From the NCBI GenBank assembly GCA_012064385.1, contig QRDG01000232.1, positions 186,001 to 250,000 of the forward strand: a stretch of 64,000 bases of DNA, given 5' to 3'. Below are positions 34,401 through 45,238 of this stretch, piece by piece. The position numbers and the translations under genes were made by a program. Numbering within the stretch: the stretch's first letter is position 1; each line of letters begins with the position of its first letter. Under the pieces are notes generated by a model that searched no databases, had not been told where the DNA came from, and was given only the letters and a program-made list of their open reading frames with translations. Origin of the DNA: Puccinellia tenuiflora. Taxonomy: Eukaryota; Streptophyta; Magnoliopsida; Poales; Poaceae.

Positions 34401-35558
34401 GTGGTATCGCCGCGTGTTTCCGCGACGACACGGGCATTGCCGCCGGATTCGCCTCCAGCGGCAGTGTTCGCACCTCCACCCGCCTGCTCCTCGGCGGCGC
34501 TCTCCTCCTCCAGCATGGCCGTCAACTCCGCGGAAAGAGGACCCTGGACATCAGGCTCGAAGACTACTTCAAAATCTTCCAACATCTGGACCTCACAAAG
34601 CTATGCGACGAGCCGGCTAGATCAGGCGGCAGCCGGAAAAGGAATTGAAAGCAGAATGAGAAGGAAGAAAGCTAACCTCGGGAGCTCGATCCGAGCGGTC
34701 GAAGGGATCGAGCCCGAAGTCCCAATCCTCCTCAAGCTTGTCGATAATGAGACGGGAAACCCACTCGCTTAATCTCTCCTGCGTCGGGATATTCATGGAG
34801 GCTCGAGTGGGATCCCGGATGCCAGAATAGAAGCACATCTTGTGCGAGCGCTCCTGCAGCGGGTACATCCGCCTTGTTGTCCAGGCCAGGGTCAGGTCCC
34901 TAGACGTCAAGCCGTCAGCTACCAGTTTCTCCAGGCGGGCGAACAAGGTGCCCTGCCGATCCACATCGACCGGCGGCTTCCGGCTCCAAGATCTGTCCGC
35001 CGGACGCGAGTCGGCGAAGGCCGGGAGGCTGACTCGGTCAACTTCAGTAGCGTTCCGAACATAAAAGTATGTATTCTGCCACTTCTTGATAGATTCGGGC
35101 AGATGGATCTTGGGAAGTGGCGTGCCCTTCGCGCTGATGGAGACGCTGCCGCAGTCGCGCTGCAGCCCAGCGGTCACCTGGGACCGCAAAAAGAAGAACA
35201 TGCCGAAGAGCTCCATGCTGGGCCAAACGCCCAAATACGCTTCGCACAGCGTGACGAAGCAGGACAGCTGCGTGATGCAGTTAGCCCCCAGATGGTGAGG
35301 CTGCAGCCCATAAAAATGTAGGAATTCGTTGAAGAACGAGCTGACAGGAAGCCCCAATCCCCGCTCCACATGCATGTAGAACATGACGAATTCGCCCGGT
35401 TTGGGCCTCGGCGAGATCTCTCCTGGGGGAGGGGCGCGAGCCTCCACATCGCCCGACTTCCCCAGGGACCCATTCCGGTGAAGCGTCAGAAGGAACGCAT
35501 CATCGATGATGGAGCCCATCCAAGCGCCCGTGCCCGCCATGGAAGATCTGTTGCCCAT
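31486..35558 (-). pseudogene. Antisense five-exon gene of Gypsy A (Transposase_28-like N-terminus, coiled coil)
   Basis: Five exons join in frame with GT-AG introns: 35558-34677, 34591-33153, 33082-32529, 32436-32089 and 32013-31486. Introns are 70-92 bp. Exon 1 encodes the plant gypsy-associated domain usually called Transposase_28 or putative gypsy type transposon (PGEFVMFYMHVERGLGLPVS, FFNEFLHFYGLQPHHL). Exon 2 is acidic and Ala/Glu-rich, exon 3 Pro/Ala-rich, exon 4 a clear coiled coil (LEKQLKEKDAALTSFKADLQ), and exon 5 ends TAAATDAATA. One frameshift in exon 5, between the 31999-31763 and 31900-31486 frames, breaks the C-terminal part. A TTTAAA box at 35692-35687 lies about 130 bp upstream of the ATG. 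Known relatives are extra ORFs of Tat elements; the function is unknown. Confidence 0.78.
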
Positions 35559-35686
35559 GGTGGGAGAGGCGGAAGCAGAAACGGCGAGATGGAAAAATCG
35601 GCAGGGAGCGAGAGGAGCAAGGACCGGCGAAGAAGACGAAGCGGGAGAGGGGAACGAAAACTCTGAACCTTCCCCCTCTTTTCCCC

Positions 35687-35692
35687 TTTAAA
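35687..35692 (-). promoter_or_regulatory. TATA-like box for the antisense gene of Gypsy A
   Basis: The minus strand reads CTTTTAAAGGGG about 130 bp before the ATG at 35558, similar in spacing to the TATAAATA box of the matching gene in element D. Confidence 0.45.
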
Positions 35693-36065
35693 AGCGGGGC
35701 AGGCGGAACCGCACCGCTCAGCGTGCCACGTGGGGCGCGAGCAGACCGCACCGTCCGCAAACGATCCCACTAACAGGCAGTTGCCGCAGACGATCCAGTC
35801 CGTCGAAGACCGAAGCGACGTGCCCCTGACAACGGGCAGAACACCACCATCATGACCAAGCGGCAATACGTGGCTGACGTATGTCACGACCCACGATTCC
35901 CAAGACATCAAGACTACCGGAGACCGGCTACCCCAAGCCGGACGAGCCGCCTTCGGCCACCATCACCTTATCCGGCAAACTTCGAGCCGGACGACTTCAC
36001 TACAGCGACGCAAACAAAACATTGAAGATCGAGAAGCCTTCCCGGCAAGCCGGCAAAACTCCACG
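35693..36065. other. Region between the antisense promoter and the 3' LTR of Gypsy A
   Basis: No coding signal is seen. It should hold upstream regulatory DNA for the antisense gene and the plus-strand 3' untranslated region. Confidence 0.4.
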
Positions 36066-36079
36066 ATCTCGGGGGCTAG
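36066..36079 (+). other. Polypurine tract of Gypsy A
   Basis: ATCTCGGGGGCTAG precedes the 3' LTR directly. The core CTCGGGGGCT is shared with the array at 30530-31160. Confidence 0.75.
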
Positions 36080-36786
36080 TTTCGGGGATATGAACCCCGG
36101 ATATCCTTAAGAGGTCCATTTCTTCAAGAACTACATGGGCCGGCTACGCAAGTGCCGGCTGCAGCGTGCCGCCTAGAGCCAGCCGGATGAAGCAAGCTGC
36201 TTCGTCTATCCGGAGGCGGACGGCCGATTAGGCTCAAGCCGGCCTCTACCCACCGACCGGTCCGTACTGGTAGGCCCGGGTTATCCAGCCCCTGTCGGGC
36301 GTTACCGCTACAATGTAATGATGAGATAGTTCCAGCCGGCTCCAGAGTAGTGATGTCATAGGGGCAATCGTGTAATCTCTCTGTAACCCAAAACCCTAGA
36401 TGCTGCCTATATAAAGCATGCAAGGGCCTCCTGCGCGAGGCAGATAGAAGAGGCAGGCAGATAGAAAGAAGCAAGTAGACACTCGTTGGACAACACACAC
36501 AGAGGTAGCTAGATCTTCATATTCCACTTCCAGCCGGCTTGACAACTCAAGCCGGCACCACCGCAATACAGCTCCAGGAGCAACCTTTGTAACCTGAATC
36601 TGTGATCGAGCAATAAGAACAAGAAGAGCAGGACGTAGGGGTGTTACCTCGCAAGGAGGGCCCCGAACCTGGGTAACTGACGTGTGTTTGCATGTTTGTT
36701 GCCCAATCCCGCGCGAGCATCCGATCGTCGCCTGCCCCACACTCTTTTCCGTCTTTGATGGATATGCCGTGCTACCCACCACGACA
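36080..36786 (+). repeat. 3' LTR of Gypsy A
   Basis: The 707-bp LTR starts TTTCGGGGATATGAACC, so the usual terminal TG is mutated to TT, and ends CCACCACGACA. Around 36440-36525 it carries about 85 bp (GCAGGCAGATAGAAAG onward) in place of a shorter unrelated segment at 21964-22000 of the 5' LTR. Confidence 0.9.
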
Positions 36787-39064
36787 GGAGTCGACTTCTT
36801 GGTTGGAGCTGAGGAGTCCTTCGCTAGAGACTTGTCTTTAGCCTGAGCAGTAGTAGTGGATGTTGACTTGGCAGGGGACTTGGTGGCAACTTTCTTTGTC
36901 TGGAAGCCGGTGCCCCTTGGGTTCATCATATGCTTCGTCAATTCCTCTTGAGCTCGGGAGCCGCCAGTTGCGACTCTTGAAGGAGTGGGCGCGGCAGGAG
37001 TCTTCAGTGTAGGCTCTGCGCCAGTCCCAGGAGCCGTTGGAGTGGAGGGGCTTGGCGCAGTTGATGGGGCACCAGCCATGTCCTGTGAGGGACGCCCAAA
37101 ATTTATCACGGGAGGAGTTTCTGGAGCAACCCTCTTGTTCCCCAAGTCATAGTGGTGAACCCATACCTCCGGGTCCATCTTATTGGCAATCTCACACGCG
37201 TAAGGCCGTACCAGCTTTTCCTCAGCCTTGAAGTCATCTTGGCTGAAAGGAGTCCCATCTTCGTGCTGCTCCGGCTTCCCCATTGTAAGCATTGCCGGCT
37301 CCAGAACAGTTGGATAGTAGCTATGTGCCAGTGCAAGAATCCTTATAGCAGATCTCCTCATGGTAGATTGTTTCCATAGGCGCATGTACCCTGGAGCTCT
37401 GGACAACTCATCAACCAATAGCTCAGGCTCCTTGGGGCACTTGCCCTTGGAATTGAGATATTTTACCACAGAGCGAGCACCCTCCTGCAACCCATGGCAG
37501 TGGTCTAGCATGGCATGGAGTTGTTGGCTAGTGGGCAGCTTGAGTTTTGGGGAGTCAGCCCCTGCAAAATAGAGAAGTCGAGAGAAATAAGTTGTTGAGA
37601 TCTTTGTATCAAACTAAAAGAAGGAAAGATGGCAAATGCAGTAACTTACCAAAGATATGATGGCACATAGCCCTAATTCCCTTTTGGCATACGTCCAAGA
37701 CGGCTTTCAGATCAGTGTGTGCCTTTTGGGCAGCCTTTTTTGCTTCAGCCGACTCCCTTTTCACCTTTTCTAGCTCAGTGGCCAGAATTTTCAAATCATT
37801 CTCCAGTTGGAGGGAGTGTTCTCTTTCAGTTTGGGCAGACCTGGTGCTGGAGGTCGCCTGGTCTTCCAACTCCTTCATGTCTCTCTTCATCTTGGAGACA
37901 ACATTCTGAAAAAGAACAAGTCAGAAACAGCAGAAGTCAGTAAAGTACAAGTCGACAGACTGTAAGTCAGAAAATCACAAGTCAACAAAGTACAAGTCAA
38001 CTCTGCAACTCATGAGCTCCAAGTCGTCACAAGTTAACACCTTGGCGCTTAGGGGCTACTCAGGAGTCAGATTTTTTCTACAGCTACACAGATTCAATTC
38101 TTAAAGTGGTGAAGTTAGCAGCTCCAAGTCGTCACAAGTTAACAACTTGGTGCTTGGGGGCTACTCATCGAGCGGAATTTTTTATCTAGCTAAGTAAAAG
38201 CTAATTGCATTGATTGGTAGCTCCAAGTTGTCGCAGGCTGACAACCCGGCGCTTGGGGGCTACAGTGTCAAGTTTTTCTCAAGTTTTTTGAGTTAACAAG
38301 TCATTGAATTAACAGCCCCGAGTCCTAGTAGAGCTAAGGACTCAGTGCTTGGGGGCTACAGTGTCAAGTTTTTCTACTTGGCAAATAATTTGAGTTTAAG
38401 AGTGAAGCACCTATCCTAGCTCCAAGTCACCACAGATAAGGTGCTTGGGGGCTACTGCAATAGGGGACTAACGAAGAAAATGTAAAAGAGTGCAAGTCAG
38501 AGCACTTACATTATGGATCATTTGAAGAGATCTGAGGGCCATCTGCTCCTCATCTTTTAGCCTGGAGGCTTGATCGTTCAGTTCTACGGCCTCAATGTAG
38601 GCCTCGTTGAAAGATTTGTCGTCAGATATCCGAAGCCGGCTATAGTCAGTTGAGGACTTGGCCGGCTCGGTGTTCAGTTGAGTAGTGGGAGTCGCCTTTT
38701 GAGGAGCAGGCGGCGCTTTGGGTGCAGTGGTTGGAGTCCCAGCCCCAGAGGGGGATGGAATCACCAAAGGAGTTTCCACCCGAGTCCCTGCAGCGGACTC
38801 GGGAATAGGGGGAATCTCAGTGGTTGCTGCACCAGCAGTTGCAGGAGTCGAAGGAGCGGTCTTTGTACTTGTTGATTGAGAAGTCGACGGCGGTACGGCT
38901 CCACGGCTAGAAGTCACGTCAGCCATGCCTGGTAACTTGGAGACCTTGGCACAAGGCCGGGCTCTGAGACAGGACAAGTTAACAGTCAAGTATTGGTTAA
39001 AAGGAAATACAGATGCCATGCTATTAAAGATAAAGGAGAAAGTCATACCCAATGTTTGTCTCAA
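36787..39064 (-). pseudogene. Antisense gene of Gypsy E, 5' exons deleted and 3' end cut by Gypsy A
   Basis: Minus-strand coding blocks are about 39064-38510 (with KVSKLPGMADVTSSRG), 37905-37650 (coiled coil, MKRDMKELEDQATSS) and 37561-36787 (LQEGARSVVKYLNSKGKCPK ... EVWVHHYDL). Introns 38509-37906 (604 bp) and 37649-37562 (88 bp) have GT-AG ends, and the first contains the repeat array. The promoter and the Transposase_28-type exon present in D are missing. Near 39086 the sequence jumps from a promoter-distal segment to TTCTCAAGCCTC, with a 3-bp overlap GAT. The last codons are cut at 36787 by the LTR of Gypsy A. Confidence 0.75.
38010..38460. repeat. About five units of a 92-105-bp repeat with GCTTGGGGGCTAC motifs
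   Basis: GCTT(G/A)GGGGCTAC occurs near 38047, 38152, 38253, 38349 and 38441. Each is preceded by AGCTCCAAGTCGTCACA-type and TTAACAACTTGG-type words. The motif copies the polypurine tract TTCGGGGGCTAC at 39223. The array lies in the 604-bp intron of the antisense gene. Confidence 0.82.
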
Positions 39065-39221
39065 GATCCAAAGAGGCTTGAGAATCTTGGAGCTAGCAGC
39101 TAGCGACTTCCGAGCCTATGACTCGAATTGAAGGAGTCGACAGAAGGAGTCGACTCGAGGAGTCGAACCAGGAGTAAAAACAAGAAGACAAAGGAAGCCG
39201 ACAAAGCTGCACCCAATATAA

Positions 39222-39234
39222 ATTCGGGGGCTAC
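39222..39234 (+). other. Polypurine tract of Gypsy E
   Basis: ATTCGGGGGCTAC precedes the LTR start TGATGGGGGATAC directly. Confidence 0.78.
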
Positions 39235-39814
39235 TGATGGGGGATACTTTATAGGTAGGCCCATGGACCCGGAAAGTAGACCCGCCAAGACCAAGAAGGC
39301 CAGTGCCGAGTCACGATACAAGTCCCATGGGCTGGGCTGGAGACAAGCCGACCAAGGCCCGTGTGGAGAAAGGGACTCGCCAGAAGAAGGAGTCCAAGTA
39401 CAACCCGGAGTTCTAGTTTGGAAGGACAAAGCCTAGAGTAGGACTCCGTGTATGAGTAGAACTCGGTACAGATTGTAAGTCCGGGGACCCGCCACCTTTA
39501 TAAGGGGGGTCCTGGACCTTAGATCGATAGGCCCTAAGAGAGAGAAGTCAAGCTAAGTCGAATCAGAGAAGCCCTAACCACCAGAGAGAAGTCGCCGGCT
39601 CCTGAGTTGTGGGAGCCGGATCCTTGTAATCGAGATCTAGCAAAATAGCAATAACATAGAAGCAGGAAGTAGGTCTTTACCTCTATTCAGAGGGGCCGAA
39701 CCTAGGTAAATCCTTGTTCCTTGGCGAGATTAACCATTCCCACGTACTTGGATCACCAATGGCCCCAGAACTCATCTTCCCTGAGGAAGAACTTGCCGTG
39801 ACAACACCACGACA
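39235..39814 (+). repeat. 3' LTR of Gypsy E
   Basis: The 580-bp LTR runs from TGATGGGGGATACTTTATAGG to CACCACGACA. CCTTTATAAGG at about 39499 is the likely TATA box. ACCAATGG at 39756-39763 contains the first ATG of the gag frame as in D. After 39814 the sequence enters the antisense intron of element C. Confidence 0.9.
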
Positions 39815-39967
39815 AGTAGCCCCCAAGCGCCAAGTTGTTAACCTGTGACGACTTGGAGCTACCCAACTTTCTGATGATGACTTGTGACTTTTGCATCTGG
39901 AAAAATCTGATTCCTGAGTACCCCCAAGCGCCAAGTTGTTAACATGTGACAACTTGGAGCTCATGAG

Positions 39968-41187
39968 TTGTATATCCGACTTGTCAATTCTGACTTTGTA
40001 AATCTTGACTTGTGCTTGCTGAACCTTATCTCCAAGATGAAGAGGGACATGAAGGAGCTAGAGGACCAAGCAGCTGCTAGTGCCAGGTCTACTAAGGCTG
40101 AAAAGCAACAATCCCTTCAATTGGAGAAGGATCTCCAAATCCTGGCTGCTGAGCTGGAGCAGGTGAAAAAGGAGTCTAAAGCTGCCAAGAGGACTGCCCA
40201 GAAAGCTCACAACGATTTGAAAGCACTCTTTGACACGTGCCGCAAAGGGATTGGAGCTATGTGCCAACACATCTTTGGTAAGTTTATGCCTTTGACTACT
40301 CCCTTTGAATTTGATCTGAAGAACTCGACCAATTATGCTTATGGACTTCTTGTTTTGCAGGTGCGGACTCCCCAAAGCTCAAATTGTCCACCAGCAAACA
40401 ACTTCATGAAATGCTGGACCACTATCATGGGTTGCAAGAGGGAGCCCGTGTTGTGGTTAAATATTTGAACGCTAAGGGCAAGTGCCCCAAAGAGCCTGAG
40501 CACCTGGTGGATGAGTTATCAAGGGCACCAGGGTATATGCGCCTGTGGAAACAATCTTCTTTGAGGAGAGTCTCCATCAGGATCCTTGCCCTGGCACACA
40601 GCTACTATCCCACTATCTTGGAGCCGGCACTGCTTACTATGGGGAAGCCCGAGCAGCATGAAGATTGCACTCCATTCACCCAAGATGATTTCAAAGCTGA
40701 GGAAAAATTGGTGCGGCCTTATGCCTATGAAATTGCCAATAAGATGGACCCTGAGGTATGGGTTCATCATTATGATCTGGAGAACAAAAGGGTTGCCCCA
40801 GAGACTCCTGCGATCGTAAACTTTGGTCACCCCTCACAGGACTCAGCTGGTGCCCCTTCCTCTGCTACACCAAGCTCTTCTACCCCGGCGGCTCCTGTTC
40901 CTGGGAACTCATCTGCTGTAGAGCCTGTATTGAAGACTCCTGCTGCGCCCACTCCTTCGGGAGCTACCATTGGGGGCTCCCAGCTTCAAGAAGAAGAGCG
41001 GGCACAACACGCAAAGGACCCAGGAGCTGCTGGTTTCCACATGAAGAAGGTTGCCACCAAGACTCCCATGAAGCCGACTCGCACGTCCACTTCTCTGGCC
41101 AAAGACAAGTCGCCTGCCAAGAAGGACTCCTCAACTGTAGCCGAGAAGTCGACTCCTGAGAAGGATCACCCTCTTGATGACTTCTGA
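39968..41187 (+). pseudogene. Antisense gene of Gypsy C, last two exons
   Basis: The coiled-coil exon (MKRDMKELEDQAAASARSTK) ends at 40277. An intron with GT-AG borders runs 40278-40360 and splices in frame (HIFG/ADSPKLKL) to the last exon. That exon carries the conserved block ADSPKLKLSTSKQLHEMLDH and ends KDHPLDDF with TGA at 41185-41187. Upstream, the acceptor expected from element E (CAG) reads CTG near 40020, so normal splicing into the coiled-coil exon is doubtful. The earlier exons lie beyond the break at 39815. The C-terminal third is rich in Pro, Ala, Thr and Lys. I do not recognise the central conserved block. Confidence 0.72.
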
Positions 41188-41736
41188 AACTATTGTAGTG
41201 ATGTGCAGCTGATGTAAAACTTTTGGTGTTTAAACTATGTATTCTGAGTTGTGCCGATCGGCTTGTGATGACTTGTTTGCTCAACTGCGACATTGCTATG
41301 TCTTATCTATATAAGTCATTGCTTGGTTCTTATAACCCGTCTAATTTTTCACTGATGAATAAGTAGGCCCTGCATGACTTCTATTACAGTTTGTGCTGAC
41401 AGGCTCCTAACCTTAGGATTCATAAGATGTAGAGACAAGTCATGCCTGTAGATTATTCATATTGTGCAGGATGCATCTGACTTACCAGCAAAAAAACTAG
41501 GAAAAATTCACCTACTGTGCCAGGTTCAAAGGTCTAAGCTTGACTTTTTTCCTGAAAAGCAAGCCCCCAAGAACCTTGTGATCAAATATAAAGAATAAAG
41601 CACACTCACTAGGTGACTCGACTAAAGAACTTATATTCACAGAAGCCAGTTTTATTTCCTTTGATCACGAAAACTTGATTACATTTAGGCATGGCTCACT
41701 GGGCTCTTTGCCTTTCAACTCACGAACTATTACAAT
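41188..41736. other. Convergent spacer between antisense gene and pol of Gypsy C
   Basis: No coding frame is seen. The block CCCGTCTA(A/G)TTTTTCACTGATG and the following AATAAGTAGGCCCTGCATG are shared with the matching spacer of D at 48247-48806. Both transcripts end here, so it should hold two sets of 3'-end signals. Confidence 0.55.
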
Positions 41737-44638
41737 TTAGCTATAATAAGGATGTAATTGAGCTATATTCCACGGCCTCTTTGCCTCTGCATATGGGTCT
41801 AGAGTGTGAGCTGTGTCGGCTCCTTTGCTTGCACTTACCGGCTCTCGTACATCCATTAGATAGTATGACCCATTGTTCAACTTCTTGCTTATGACGAACG
41901 GTCCTTCCCATGGTGGGTATAATTTGTGCATCCCTTCCTTATTCTGGACTAGGCAAAGCACTAAGTCACCCTCCTGGAAAGTCCGGGTCTTGATTCTGCG
42001 TGCGTGATATCATCGCAAGTCCTGCTGATAGACTGCTGACCTCTCAAGGGCTAACTCCCTTGCTTCTTCGAGCGCGTCTACCGAGTCCTGAAGAGCGAGC
42101 TCATTCTCTACCTCGACATAATTGGCGGCTCGTGGCAAGTCATGCAACAAGTCGCTAGGCAGGACTGCTTCTGCTCCATACACCATGAAGAAAGGTGTGA
42201 ATCCGGTGGATCTGTTAGGAATCGTCCTGATACTCCAAAGTACTGCTGGTAACTCCTCAACCCAACTCCCAGCGGCTCTCAACAAGGGAACTCGTAGTCG
42301 AGGTTTAATTCCCTTTATCAACTCCTGATTCGCCCGCTCGGCTTGTCCATTGGAATGTGGATGTGCCACTGAGGCTAGGTCGAGTCTAATGTTGTTCTCA
42401 CCACAGAACTTGGCCATCTCTCCTACTAATAAGTTGGTCCCATTATCTGTAATGATGCTGTGAGGATAGTCAAAGTGTGTTGCTATCTTTTTGAAGAATC
42501 TCACTGCTGATGCTCCATCGACTCTGCTGACGGGCTCCACTTCTACCCACTTGGTAAACTTGTCCACTGCTACTAGCAGATGGGTCTTTTGGCAGGGCGA
42601 CTTTGAGAAAGGGCCCACCATATCGAGTCCCCAAATTGCAAACGGCCAAGTGATAGGAATAGTTCTGAGTTCTTGTGCTGGCACGTGGTCTTGCCTTGCG
42701 TACCTCTGACATCCATCACAAACTCGCACTATCTTTTCTGCGTCCAGATGTGCTATTAACCAAAAGAACCCGTGCCTGAAAGCTTTTGACACCAAGGATC
42801 TAGTGGATGCATGATGACCACAATCACCTGCATGGATCTCTTGCAGGATCTGCCTGCCTTCCTCTGGAGACACACATCTATGGTAGAATCCAGTAACACT
42901 CCTTCTGTACAACTCGCCATCAATGTCAGTATAGGACTTGCACCGTCTGATGAGCTGTCTCTATTTAACTCCATCTGCTGGGAGTTCTCCCTGAAGTATA
43001 TATGCAAGGTAGGCTCTGTCCATGATGGTATTGCCCGTACCGCTGCCACAAGTGCCGACTCTGGGTCTGGGAAGGCTAACTCCTACTCTGAAGGCAACTT
43101 GACTGATGGATGGTGGAGTTCGTCCACAATTACGTTTGGAGGTACTTTCTCATGATGAGAGCCGAGTCGTGATAACGCATCAGCAGCCTCGTTCTTGCGT
43201 CTGTCAATATGATCCTCTTGATAACCAGAAAAGAACCCGGCTATGTATTCAACTGGTCTTCTGTAAGCCGCCATGTTTGCATCCTTTGAGTCCCAGGTTC
43301 CAGACACTTGCTGAGCTACAAGATCCGAGTCTCCAAAGCAGCTGATACGTTTGATGTTCATCTCTTTGGCCAAACATAAACCATGTAACAAGGCTTCATA
43401 CTCTGCCATGTTGTTTGTACAATCAAAGTGCAACTGAAGGACATATGCCAATTTATCTCCCTTAGGGGATGTCAGAACCACGCCGGCTCCTGAGCCCTCT
43501 AGCTGTCTGGACCCGTCAAACTGCATTGTCCAATACTTGGTGCAGGGTGTGTTTGGTGAGGATGTGAAATCTGTCCAGTCATTGACAAAGTCGACCAAAG
43601 CCTAAGATTTAATCACTGTCCTAGGCTCATATGTGATATGATAAGGACCTAACTCAATTGCCCACATGGCAACTCGCCCTGTTGCGTCTCTGTTCCGTAT
43701 GATATCATCTAGTGGTGCTGAGCTCACCACTTTGATTGGATGCTCCTAGAAATAATGCTTAAGCTTCCTACTTGCGAGAAAAACTCCATAGACTAACTTC
43801 TGCCATTGTGGGTACCTTTGCTTTGAATCTGTGAGGACTTCACTGATGTAGTAGACAGGTCTCTGAACTGGATACTCTTTTTCTTCCTCTGCACATTCCA
43901 CAACTACTACTGCGCTAACAACTCTCTCATTGGCAGCCACATATAACAGCATGGGTTCCGTATCTGTAGGAGCCGCAAGCACTGGAGCTGTTGATAAGGT
44001 TTTCTTCAACTCCTCAAAGGCACGGTCGCCTTCTTCGTCCCATAAGAATTTATCCGACTTCTTCAAGAGTCAGTAGAGAGGACCCGCCTTCTCTCCGAGT
44101 CTTGAGATGAATCTGCTCAGAGCTGCTACACAGCCAGTGACTTTCTGAACATATTTTAGACAAGTTGGCTTCTGCAGGTTGTGAATAGCTTTGATTTTCT
44201 CTGGATTTGCGTCAATGCCTATCTCTGAAACAATGAAACCTAGGAGTTTGCCTACAGGGACTCCAAAAACACACTTTGAAGGATTGAGTTTCATCTTGTA
44301 CTTGCGCAAATTATTGAAAGTTTCTGTTAGGTCTGCTATCAAGGAGTCGGCTTTCTGAGACTTGATAACCACATCATCCACATAAGCGTGAACGTTTCTT
44401 CCAATCTGTTCCTTAAAACAGTTCTGGATGCACCTCTGGTATGTAGCTCCTGCTTTCTTGAGCCCAAAGGGCATTGTCATATAACAAAATGCTCCAAAGG
44501 GTGTAATGAAATATGTCTTCAGCTCATCCTCCTTCTTGACTCTGATCTGATGATATCCTGAATAGGCATCCAGGAAACAAAGTAACTCTGATCCAGCCGT
44601 GGAGTCAATGATTTGGTCAATATGAGGCAAAGCAAACG
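41737..44638 (-). pseudogene. Gypsy C pol: reverse transcriptase C-part, two RNase H domains, integrase; stops
   Basis: Minus-strand pieces run from 44638, where D interrupts the frame. Reverse transcriptase (TMPFGLKKAGATYQR, YVDDVVIK) extends to 44070, where a TAG follows GEKAGPLY. Canonical RNase H lies at 44066-43746 and the additional RNase H at 43598-43083 (MQFDGSRQLEGSGAGV, NNMAEYEALL, CFGDSDLVAQQ, KNEAADALSRLG). Integrase lies at 42912-42010 (GDCGHHAS ... CDGCQ, GLDMVGP, ITDNGTNL, GQAERANQE), and a stop before YHARR leads to a C-terminal piece, 41961-41737. Domain order and the second RNase H match A and D. Confidence 0.87.
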
Positions 44639-44643
44639 GGTCC

Positions 44644-45225
44644 TGTCGTGGTGTTGTCACGGCAAGTTCTTCCTCAGGGAAGATGAGTTCTGGGGCCATT
44701 GGTGATCGAAGTACGTGGGAACGGTTAATCTCGCCAAGGAACAAGGATTTACCTAGGTTCGGCCCCTCTGAATAGAGGTAAAGACCTACTTCCTGCTTCT
44801 ATGTTATTGCTATTTTGCTAGATCTCGATTACAAGGATCCGGCTCCCACAACTCAGGAGCCGGCGACTTCTCTCTGGTGGTTAGGGCTTCTCTGATTCGA
44901 CTTAGCTTGACTTCTCTCTCTTAGGGCCTATCGATCTAAGGTCCAGGACCCCCCCTTATAAAGGTGGCGGGTCCCCGGACTTACAATCTGTACCGAGTTC
45001 TACTCATACACGGAGTCCTACTCTAGGCTCTGTCCTTCCAAACTAGAACTCCGGGTTGTACTTGGACTCCTTTTTCTGGCGAGTCCCTTTCTCAACATGG
45101 GCCTTGGTCGGCTTGTCTCCAGCCCAGCCCATGTGACTTGTATCGTGACTCGGCACTGGCCTTCTTGGTCTTGGCGGGTCTACTTTCCGGGTCCATGGGC
45201 CTACCTATAAAGTATCCCCCCATCA
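44644..45225 (-). repeat. 3' LTR of Gypsy D
   Basis: The plus strand reads TGTCGTGGTGTTGTCACGG to TATCCCCCCATCA, 582 bp. The polypurine tract of D follows at 45226-45238 (minus AATTCGGGGGCTAC region). Confidence 0.93.
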
Positions 45226-45238
45226 GTAGCCCCCGAAT
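45226..45238 (-). other. Polypurine tract of Gypsy D
   Basis: The plus strand reads GTAGCCCCCGAAT next to the LTR, that is ATTCGGGGGCTAC on the element's coding strand, identical to the tract of E. Confidence 0.78.

Larger units (their letters stand above)
21600..36786 (+). mobile_element. Ty3/Gypsy (Tat-type) element A, plus strand, with antisense genes
   Basis: Order: LTR 21600-22264, tRNA-Lys primer site, gag-pro, UAG, reverse transcriptase, two RNase H domains, integrase (to 28677), short direct repeats, an antisense B3-like gene, a 107-bp array, an antisense five-exon gene, polypurine tract, LTR 36080-36786. Dual RNase H and an antisense extra gene fit the Tat lineage. The flanks do not match: GTGAG within the LINE on the left, GGAGT within Gypsy E on the right. 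The two LTRs also differ by a replaced segment, so the unit is probably a recombinant of two insertions. All pol frames are broken. Confidence 0.88.
36787..39814 (+). mobile_element. 3' part of Gypsy E, plus strand
   Basis: This fragment holds the antisense gene, a repeat array, the polypurine tract and the 3' LTR. Everything 5' of the antisense gene's last exon is replaced by Gypsy A at 36786. The LTR is nearly identical to the LTRs of D in inverse orientation, so E and D are the same young subfamily. Its right LTR abuts element C, which runs the other way. Confidence 0.82.
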
